DNA from: Ceratodon purpureus
Lineage: Eukaryota; Streptophyta; Bryopsida; Pseudoditrichales; Ditrichaceae
Assembly (NCBI GenBank): GCA_014871385.1
Contig: CM026427.1
Coordinates: 15,942,930-16,006,929, forward strand
Reading direction: 5' to 3'
Length of the DNA stretch: 64,000 nucleotides
The notes under the pieces were generated by a model, which was given only the letters and a program-made list of their open reading frames with translations, did no database searches and was not told where the DNA came from. Shown piece after piece: positions 56,149 through 64,000 of the stretch; positions within the stretch are counted from its first letter, which is position 1, and the number at the start of each line of letters is the position of its first letter. Position numbers and translations under genes: made by a program.

Positions 56149-57117
56149 TCATCTCTCGAGGTCGAGGGCGTCGACCATGGTTTGCATTTCCATGGAGGTA
56201 TGGGATGTGCCGCAAGTGGGGGAGTTGCCGTGCTCCAGGTCGACATCATCAACGATCTTAAACCTCTCGGGGTCCGAGTTTTCAACGACATCCAGGTGCT
56301 GGTATGTCATGCGCCGCTTCTCCAGAGCGGAGAGGAGGTAGAACAGCGCCCCGGTGAAGACCATGATCGCTGCGAGGTGCCAGCTGAACTGCAGATTGGC
56401 GAGCGCCTTGGCCTGGTGGGTGGCTGCGTCGGTCGCGCATCGGACCGTCTCGCTGAACTCCGTCTTCACCACTGCGCAGCCCTTGGGGAGGAGCGAGGGC
56501 GTCCAGAGGACCATGCCCATTTGGATGAACCACGTGCCCTGGAAGAGGATTGCGACGCTGCGCATGATGGTGATGACTGGCAAGTTGCGGATGGCGATCT
56601 CCGCGACGAGGCATAGGATGGAGACTGCGATGGGGAGCTGGAGGAGCCAGTGGTAGTGGCCTTCAAGCCCCATGTGGTCGGCCGAGTGGAAGTGGAAGAG
56701 GAGAAGCTCCTGGCTGAGCGCTATCGCAGCCAAGCCGTGCAGCCATCCTTGCGGAACGTGGAGCTGGGTCACGTCCACCATGAGCGCGAGCGCTGCGTAG
56801 ATGAGCATGAAGAGCGAGATTGTGGAGTGCTCGAAGTTGTTGAGATGGTAGGCCGGGATGGACCAGTCGTCGGCCCATGGCTGGTGCGCGGCAGGGCAGA
56901 TGAAAAGCTCGGCTGCGATGGAGAGACACGACCCAAGCATGATGAAGTAGAGCTCCGCGTGACGGAGCCGGTGGCTGAGGCCGCGAGGAGGAAACCATGT
57001 CCGCGTCTTGAAATGCCACGGCGAGCGCACATGGGCTGCCACGGCGTTGTAGAGGTGCCATAGCCCGAGCAAGAGGAAGCCCGCTCCCGGCAAGATGTGT
57101 CCCACGAACGTCCCCAT
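56149..57117 (-). CDS. TMEM45/DUF716 family membrane protein
   Basis: A complete single-exon ORF of 322 aa, the usual length for plant DUF716. It begins MGTFVGHILPGAGFLLLGLW and has about seven hydrophobic segments (FIMLGSCLSIAAELFI, ISLFMLIYAALALMVDV, LHGLAAIALSQELLLFHFHS, LQLPIAVSILCLVAEIAI, LAAIMVFTGALFYLLSAL). The family signature pieces are visible: GH-x-LPG at the N-terminus, LFHFHSADHMGLEGHYHWL, and GTWFIQMG. The C-terminus is hydrophilic and acidic, so probably cytosolic. The molecular role of the family is poorly defined; some plant members respond to pathogens. No lesion. Its 3' end lies at the edge of the tandem duplication, whose units repeat it in part. Several long open frames on the opposite strand are by-products of GC-rich third positions. 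Confidence 0.9.
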   Translation of the reverse strand: MGTFVGHILPGAGFLLLGLWHLYNAVAAHVRSPWHFKTRTWFPPRGLSHRLRHAELYFIMLGSCLSIAAELFICPAAHQPWADDWSIPAYHLNNFEHSTISLFMLIYAALALMVDVTQLHVPQGWLHGLAAIALSQELLLFHFHSADHMGLEGHYHWLLQLPIAVSILCLVAEIAIRNLPVITIMRSVAILFQGTWFIQMGMVLWTPSLLPKGCAVVKTEFSETVRCATDAATHQAKALANLQFSWHLAAIMVFTGALFYLLSALEKRRMTYQHLDVVENSDPERFKIVDDVDLEHGNSPTCGTSHTSMEMQTMVDALDLER

Positions 57118-58240
57118 CGCCGGTGAATCCGAAACTTATCTCCCGAGGCTTCGACCTCTGCTTGTCTTACAATTCTGCTTCCAGACCACTGCAGAGATAG
57201 CCTGCACACCATCGAGGGAAACAAACTTGTTAGCTGGAATGCACAAGCATCGCATCAAAATTCCACAGGTGAAAATTCTTCCAGAGTTGCTCATTCTTTC
57301 ATGTCTGCGATTTGTGAGTCGATGGGAGCTGCGTGCTTGTCAAGATTGGGAAGGTAAGAATTACCCCCTTTCCAAGACTACTCATGTGCACCAAAATAAT
57401 AGGAAATAATAGAAGCTGAGTCTCTTAGAACTGCTAAACTCTCATCTCTTTCTAGAAGGTGGATTTGCTACGAGGTATACAATGGAAGTAAAGGTCACTG
57501 TGCTTCTAGAATGCAGGGTGTAGTACTACCGAATGAGTTACATGATTCGGCATTCTGCATCCAGGAATACGAGGTTGCTGTAAATTTCTAATGCTACTGT
57601 ATGAATTTCGAGATGGAGAAGTCAAGGAGAAATTCCTTCTGAATGAGTTCAACCGCGTGAGGACATGATTCTCGAACACATAGTGCAATTTGATATCTAA
57701 TTGTACACGTAGATTCAATCGTGCAAGGGTGCAGATTGTGACTATCCACATGAACTTGACATCATTGACAGTCCAACTCTAATGCGCCTCTCGAACTGAA
57801 TGTTGTCTGATTAGTACGTGAATTCCATCTCGTGCAAGACAGGGGCATACAGGAATTGAGCATGAATTGCAAAGAGGCGGCTACATTAATCGAATATAGA
57901 GAAACACAACGTCCATGGACCTCTCAACATCCGGCTTCATTCAAAACTCGACAACAAATACCGGCTGGCTGACGACTCGTTTACCTGTCGTCACAAAGAC
58001 CCGAAAGAAGCACAGAATTCCACTCCAAACTTTAGAACACAGCCCAGCAATTTTCCATAACTGCAGACGGTCCGAAGCTCTTATACAGCCCCACACTCCA
58101 CCCTGCCTCGTAGAAGACGGAAAAATTCTTTACTCTACTTCCTTCGTCAGCAAGGCAGCCGTCATGAATCCTCCAGCCCACCACCCGACACAAGCTTTTT
58201 AATTGCGTCTGCGAACAGATGACCCAACAGACCTGCACAC
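57118..58240. other. upstream region of the TMEM45 gene and unassigned sequence
   Basis: No supported coding sequence. ORFs of 60-100 codons here have no motifs on either strand. Confidence 0.45.
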
Positions 58241-58242
58241 TA

Positions 58243-58739
58243 CTACGTCTCACTACTAGCCAACGCCAATTGTGCGTCCCTGTAGATCACTAGACTCGGA
58301 TAAACTCTTGCCCCATTTAACCACCCCCACGCCCTTTTCTGGAACGAGTTCGAAATCCTCCAAGCAACATTTATATAGTGCAGCTCTGGACAGAGCTGAT
58401 GAAACTTCACGTCCTCCTCATAAAAGGTTCCCAGTGACGCATTCAACTCCTTGACATGCACGACCCGCAGCTTCCACCGAAGCATGCTTAATGCTTCCAA
58501 TGAAGGAGATTTTGGCCCGGATATGCAGGATATGCAGAAAGTCCCAGAACATGGATTCTCCAAAGCGCTTTACACAGTGGCGATCGATTGCGGCACTGCG
58601 ATGCTGGAGATTCAACCGGTTCGGTGATGGCGTCAGACCGGCCATGACTGTCTCTAGAATTTTCCTTTTTTCTCACATCCTTTTTCGATGTCCAGTGGGG
58701 CCTCCCTGATCCTCGACATGCAACTGTGTTGCAAGCCAC
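58243..58739 (-). other. frameshifted coding-like fragment, unassigned
   Basis: Two overlapping minus-strand frames (58739-58488 and 58563-58243) look continuous in composition. The second reads PKSPSLEALSMLRWKLRVVH followed by VKELNASLGTF, then LCPELHYINVAWRISNS, which recalls an LRR or F-box-LRR repeat spacing. No confident family; it may be a pseudogene fragment like others in the window. Confidence 0.25.
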
Positions 58740-60620
58740 TTACAGCAGCTTGCTTGTTGCTTGAACACAGCTGGTGATCGAGAACCGGCAGTTTCATGGT
58801 CTGTGAAAATCCACCACCACCAGTTACGCTACAAAAATAATTCTAAAAAACTCATCTCCTGGCTCCAAGCTCATCCCGGAAAGTAGGTGCGAGCTGACGT
58901 CTGACTTTCACTCTCCGGTGTCGTAAGCCTGAAGCTGCGCTCCGGCACTCATCATCATCAGGTGAGTTTCGCACCATAGCTCCTGCGCCTCCGGAACTTG
59001 GTTTATTTTATGCGCTCGAGTACAACGTGCCGCCCAAATCACCAACTCATCGCCAGCCTCATCATATCCATGTCTCCCACATGCTCCTCATCTATGCAAT
59101 AAAATAATCCAGTCCTGTGTCCACTCCAGGGAGTGAATTGGTCTGAAATGACGCAATACAGACACACATTCCCCGAGGTCATGAAGCGGATTCCGCCGTG
59201 CTATCCATGCGTACTGATCGACTGGGCCCAGGATCATCACCATCCTTGAAGAATAGAATATGTTGGTCCTTATTATTCTGCTTCGTTGACACGAGCAAAG
59301 CCTTGCAGGACGACTCACATGAGGTACATGCTTCCGGAGTTCTACTCTTGTTGTGATTCAAGTTATTTCTCTTGAGGTGGGAAAATTACAAAGTTTCATA
59401 AATGGCCTTCATGGAAATCACAACAAGTGGTTGGCTCAGCAATGTTGTGAGGATTTCTTCACCGTCTTCGGATTTCCTTGAAAGAATGCCTTTCAGAAGG
59501 TGATCAAAGAGGTCTTTTAATCTAAAAGTTAGTAAGCCTTTTTTTTGTGAATTTAATACAAGTGACACTAGGTTAGTGAAATTGGCCAGGACACATGGAC
59601 AGGAACTGCAGCTCTGAGTCGTATGTTTTTGGTATTTTATTTATTTATTTTTTAATTATTATTTGGGCTAGATTGATTTAATAGTATATTTTCAAATCTT
59701 TTTTCCCATTTCATTTTTAGAATAATGAACTATTTATCAGTTAGCTTGTTTTTCCAGTCAGTGACTTAGAGAAGTTGTGCACTGAATTTCTGGAATACTG
59801 AAATCGCAGCTAGACTTTTAAAGAAAGGAGGTAACTGTGGTCCCAGTATTTTTTAATTTTTTTTTGGAACGTGGTCCCAGTATTTTGAGAGGTGTGGTCC
59901 TAGATGCAAAAGTACTACCTGGAGTACAGCACTGGTACAGGGCTGCTTTGCAATATGGACCCAATTGGGCCAAAGGGTTGACAGGAAAACCAGCAGGGAC
60001 AGGATCCAACCTCCCTCATGAGTCATGGCAATTTGAGAACTTTCTAACGAAAGTGGACTTGGTGTGCTGAGGGTGTAACTTCAAAGCTTCCCATTGTCCT
60101 ATATTATGAATGAAAAAAGACCCTTACATTCTGTTAACCACTTGGAACACACAACCATGTCATCCATTCAAGCAGGGCTGATTTTCACGAAATTCTCACC
60201 CGCCTACTTCCAAGACCCTTGAAGTGAAAGGCAAAAAAATTTGCAAGCCCATTTCAAAACCTATGGAAAAGGTTGAAAAGGTTGAGAAAATCTCAACTTA
60301 TCCAAGAAATCTTTCATGAATGAAAAAATATCCATCCTACAAGAAGAATTATAATAATTTATTCTATCTTCATTCAAATTCGTCCACGAAGAGATACAGA
60401 AAAATAATAACTATGCATATCAATGTCCTTTGCTTGACCAGCAAGTTCGTATGATACACTGGTTGGTTAACAATAGTATATGGACACAAACACACAACTG
60501 GGCTACAAATATTAAAATTCTCTTGTTTCAATTTTTTTACTAAAATATAAACACTCAATTTCCATTTCACATTAGAATACAAGCAACCCAAAGGTCAGAA
60601 GCATGAGCCACAAATATTCA
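58740..60620. other. no supported gene
   Basis: AT-rich with T/A runs near 59640-59700. A GGTCCCAGTATTTT direct repeat occurs at about 59838 and 59872. Short ORFs lack motifs. Confidence 0.45.
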
Positions 60621-60639
60621 CTTGAAGTTGCTCTCCACA

Positions 60640-60770
60640 GAATGCCGTCCACCAGGAAAAAATGGCTGATGTTGGGAATAAAAAAAGGGTGAGTACAAAT
60701 CATAAACCAGAAGGTAATGATGGCACTCAGCAAGCACAAGAAGGCAAGAACAGCTTGGATTCTAACAAAT
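60640..60770 (-). pseudogene. degenerate duplicate of the last MFS exon's 3' end
   Basis: About 120 bases match 61200-61290 at high identity (GGCTG(A/C)TGTTGGG, AACCATAAACCAGAAGGT(A/C)ATGATGGC, CTCAG(C/A)AAGCACAAGAAGGC). Relative to the real exon it covers the codons for the last membrane segment, with small indels. It lies about 0.5 kb downstream of the MFS gene in the same orientation. Confidence 0.7.
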
Positions 60771-61174
60771 AAGAGGACAGAATTCTATTAAACAATCCAG
60801 AACGAGAGTAAAATTTTCAATTAAAATGCCATAGTGAATCAAGAGGCTGTTGGAACAGAGAATAATGAGAAAACATAACCCAAAATGACAATCATAATTC
60901 GATACATCCTAGTTGGGCATATCAAGCTAAGACACAAAACATGATACGATGATACACTTGTAACGATCATACTGAAGTCTTCAAGATGAAGACAATCTTG
61001 CTTTCATTTATGCCTTTAGCGACAGAGCCAATAAACTGACCTAGAGAATGATTTCCATAAAATCTGCAGAGAGGAGGCTCAACTTCTGCCACCGTCAATG
61101 TGCTAACTTAATGTAGTCTAACTCAATGCTATCGAAAACCTGCTACTGAATTGGAGTTATGTGATTGCTTGCAT

Positions 61175-63751
61175 TCAATCCACCTGGACAGAATGTAGTC
61201 TATTAGGAGAAGATGGCTGCTGTTGGGTGTAAAAAGGGCGAGTACGAACCATAAACCAGAAGGTCATGATGGCGCTCAGAAAGCACAAGAAGGCGAGAAC
61301 AAGAAGAGATGGCCCAAAGCACTGGGTACCCAAGCATGTGTTCTCTGCAACGTGGGTCAGTGCCTGGCTTCTGTAGACTGCAGCCTCTTTGTCGTACAAA
61401 ACACCAACTACCTTGGTAGACAGCAAATACGCACCAATTGGGGCAGCGCAACTGCATAGTTCACATGCAAGATAAACTGTAAGCTTGAATGTGACTACGG
61501 TAGTCAGTGTGACATAAAGACAGAAAATAGAATGGTAAAGATGATAATTGGAATTCAACTCACGAGTTAATCTTGTACAAAGATGCGAAATGCTGAAGAC
61601 CAAACACTTCAGCCAGAATAGGAGGTTGAATGCTCCAATGCGAGCCATAAGCCATGCCCACCATACAAGATCCAACATATAAAAACGGCACCCCTGCATA
61701 TCGAAGCGTGGCGTCAAACACAGGTTTTAACAAGGTGGATAAATTTAAGACTGACCTAAGAGCAGGTTGGTAACCACCTGACAGCTGCATAAACTCGGAT
61801 AATATTTTTGCATTCACGGGGAAATGTTGTACTGTAAAATCTCCACTTCACGTGACCAGAGAAAAAGTTACGAGATTCAGAAATGGTGTAAGTTGATTCA
61901 AACTCACAGCCTGTTGAGAGAAGAAGGCAGCAAGAGCTCATCAAGAGTTGCGCCAAAAGCAAACAAAGCGGCCTTGGATATCCCCTTTTTAACAGATAAT
62001 CTGACCCGTACCTGCATCACAGATAGAAACGAATATGCATCTGTTATAACATTGCTTCAAATCTGCAGCTGACTAAGATACACCACAAAATGCATTTTTT
62101 TACAACTTATCATCACTAGAAGTCAATGACTGAATTACAAACAGACAACAAGATTGACCTCTATAATGTCCTTAAAAGTATTGGCTAGCCATCAGCGTAC
62201 CCTCCCAGCAAGCGGCCAAAGCAGCTCCAAACGCTTATGAGCCCCACGTAAACATCCACTTGACCATCTCCTAATGCCTGTCCAATCTGTTACAAACAAA
62301 AAAAATGGGTTGGCACTGGTGATTTTTTTCCAATTGGCACAAGAATTCCTCTAGATTGCAGATGAAATCAATAAGAACCAGAGGAGCACCGGACATCACA
62401 ATCTAGACTTTTCAAGAACTTGGGCAGAGAATAACCTGGGCAAAGTTGTTGATGATCGCTAGGCCAGTGCCACCACCAACCATGACAACTATGGTTATCA
62501 ACCTGCAGAACCCATGCAGGACACGTGTCAACAAACTTCTACATTCGAAGGTCGAAGCGTGAGCTAGGTTCAATTGCATTTCATTTTAGTAATCAAATGT
62601 TGAACTTCTGCTAAGACGATCAGAAATGTTCTGGATTCAGAGCTATCACCAGAAATCAATGCCAAGCAGGCTTGACAGCAAAGAGGGTTCGGGGGGCTTT
62701 TCCGTGCTGAAAGTTTCAGGTTTTCCCCCTCCAAAGACCACAATGTCGTCGTCACTTTCCACATCAGATGAACTCTTTAATCCTGCAGACTCTTCACCCT
62801 CGTGGATGTCTTCCAGTTCAGGTCGGAAGGGCTTCTTCTTGTACCGAGATCGTCGTCTTGAGTACTCCTTGAGTCTGATTCCTTCGTCAACATCATCAGT
62901 GTCGTCCCAGCCAATGTACGAGGAGATAAAATCCACAGGTCGTCGTATAAGCTGTCAACATAAATATGTGAACCGTAATTTAGACGATATCTCAAATATA
63001 AACAACTATAATATAAACTGGCAGCAATCAGTCTGAAATAGAATAGTCTTCACCACTGCAGTTATTGCACACGCAAATCAGACGATGCAAAAAAACAGAC
63101 ACTCGATCCAGAAGAGGAAAAGAAGACTCACCGGAAGAGTGAACATAATTGATGCGAGGACAATCATGATCGTCAAGAAGAACGCAAGTACAGGTCTTCC
63201 TGAATGGAAGAAAGCCTGCCAATGCAGATTTTTCATGTCAGTAATTTGAAGAATTTGCCCTTACAAACCTCAATATATGCATCGAAGGCTGACCCGCTGG
63301 GATCACACTTTCATGAACCAAAAACTCATAATTAACACACAATTGGTGTCTTTATTATGTACACCACGGTCAAGAAAGAGCTTAGGGTAGTAAAGAAAGA
63401 ATTTTACCCTGATGGTTATTACAACCATGAGAAAGATTCCAAGAGTAATCAGCACCCCCTGTACTCAAAAAAGAATCAACATTTTAATACATTTTAATGC
63501 ACTGGTCTTAAACTCTAAATGGCACCTTGGTCCCAAAAACATTTCAGGATCCAAAACACTTCAACTGATCAAAGCAGAGTACTCACATAGGTCAAACGAA
63601 ACCGTTGCCTAATATCTTCATCATCTTCGTCTTGGTTCTCGGGAGGAAAAGGTCTCGTTAAAAACGCGAGAGCAAAGCCAGCAATTGATGGCGCAAGAGC
63701 AACCAAGAGGATAAATTGGTCCACATCCGGCTCAATAAAGACCTCGTAAAT
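61175..63751 (-). CDS. nodulin-like major facilitator superfamily transporter (3' part; 5' end outside window)
   Basis: Nine exons recognised, all joining in phase: 63751-63587, 63458-63408, 63215-63132, 62951-62650, 62502-62436, 62286-62201, about 62011-61908, about 61692-61564 and 61455-61175. They encode the second half of a nodulin-like/NFD4-type MFS protein. Visible pieces: APSIAGFALAFLTRPFPPEN, ITLGIFLMVVITIR, VLAFFLTIMIVLASIMFTLP, a hydrophilic acidic loop of about 85 residues (DDTDDVDEGIRLKEYSRRR, SSDVESDDDIVV), GGGTGLAIINNFAQIGQALG, ISVWSCFGRLLGGYGSDYL and MAYGSHWSIQPPILAEVFGL followed by QHFASLYK, ending in a membrane segment and SVQVD. Such proteins are membrane transporters of mostly unknown substrate. 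No lesion was found. One intron is only 75 bases. Confidence 0.85.
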
Positions 63752-64000
63752 CTGAATATGATAAGATAGGTTACATAATAATTTATGAAAAAGATTCAAT
63801 GTATGTGCTGAGTACCATACACCAGTTCAAACATTATTATTTGCTAGAATCCACGTATTAAAGCCTCAGTACTGACGCTTTCATTGAAAACATTTGCGCT
63901 AATGAGCAACAGAAAAAAAAATAGAAGATTAACTGCACAAAAGCCTTGAACATGTAAAGCAATGAAGCAGCTCCTTTCAGAAGAGACCTACCAGGACAAA

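Larger units (their letters stand above)
48960..56150. repeat. tandem segmental duplication (units of about 3.7 and 3.2 kb plus a partial third)
   Basis: Unit A runs about 48960-52750 and unit B about 52750-55985; a third copy of the unit start (CATGTTGG...AAATGGCACCTCC...TTTGGAAAGCT) is at 56010-56140, overlapping the end of the TMEM45 gene. Matching landmarks: AGCTTGCATAGAATCAA at 49225 and 52891, GCCATCGTTTGATTGCACTG at 50138 and 53831, CCAGGAATTGCTGGTTTTAT at 52549 and 55781. Unit B is shorter because of a deletion inside its LRR gene. Confidence 0.85.

Noticed and set aside
56032..57063. Long plus-strand ORFs (194 and 137 codons) opposite the TMEM45 gene
   Set aside because: They are antisense to a clear membrane protein and lack motifs; they arise from GC-rich third positions.
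1..64000. CRISPR array, rRNA or tRNA genes
   Set aside because: No regularly spaced short repeats and no recognisable rRNA sequence were seen; tRNA genes cannot be excluded by eye.

Overview
This is nuclear DNA of a land plant, most likely a bryophyte and perhaps a liverwort such as Marchantia. That assignment is inference. What the sequence shows: GT-AG introns of about 75-1100 bp whose phases match across genes, moderate GC, plant-type gene families (guanylate-binding-like GTPase, nodulin-like MFS transporter, TMEM45/DUF716, phytochrome-kinase-substrate-like protein, TKL kinase, RNI-type LRR proteins) and many degenerate repeats. No bacterial-type operons, CRISPR arrays or rRNA genes were seen.

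Layout. 0-8.5 kb is mostly decayed mobile DNA: a 350-bp MITE, a degenerate multi-part ORF with three in-frame stops, a LINE-like zinc-knuckle remnant and a 0.74-kb TIR element. 9.2-10 kb holds a small intact ORF of a W-x-x-FAF family. 10.5-13.2 kb carries the 5' half of TTI1 (TTT complex), followed after 150 bp by the first 15 exons of a plant GBP gene with one TGA in exon 3 and no 3' end. At about 18.85 kb the GBP sequence gives way to a coiled-coil/RING gene with a basic RG tail (18.9-21.8 kb). 22.5-23.8 kb is a frameshifted gene resembling PHYTOCHROME KINASE SUBSTRATE. 25.4 kb has an unassigned ORF.

On the minus strand, 28.8-27.3 kb is an intact two-exon gene (411 aa) with the same W-x-x-FAF motif plus a coiled coil. 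40.3-32.7 kb holds three more host-gene pieces in the same orientation: a TRIM37-like RING N-terminus, an RRP5 S1-domain piece and the first four exons of DNA polymerase epsilon. 47.4-42.6 kb is a transposase-like gene of about 1100 codons with two in-frame stops; a frameshifted TKL kinase fragment lies antisense in its large intron. 49-56 kb is a tandem duplication carrying two LRR genes. 56.1-57.1 kb is an intact TMEM45 gene, and 61.2-63.8 kb is the 3' part of an apparently functional MFS gene that runs off the window.

The striking pattern is that intron-containing pieces of unrelated housekeeping genes (TTI1, GBP, TRIM37-like, RRP5, POLE, kinase, PKS-like) are truncated, frameshifted or stopped, and lie head to tail in the same orientation. 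This would fit DNA-level gene capture or decay in a non-recombining region such as a sex chromosome. The intact genes (TMEM45, MFS, 411-aa gene) do not form an obvious pathway with one another. Gene names rest on remembered family motifs; no database search was possible.
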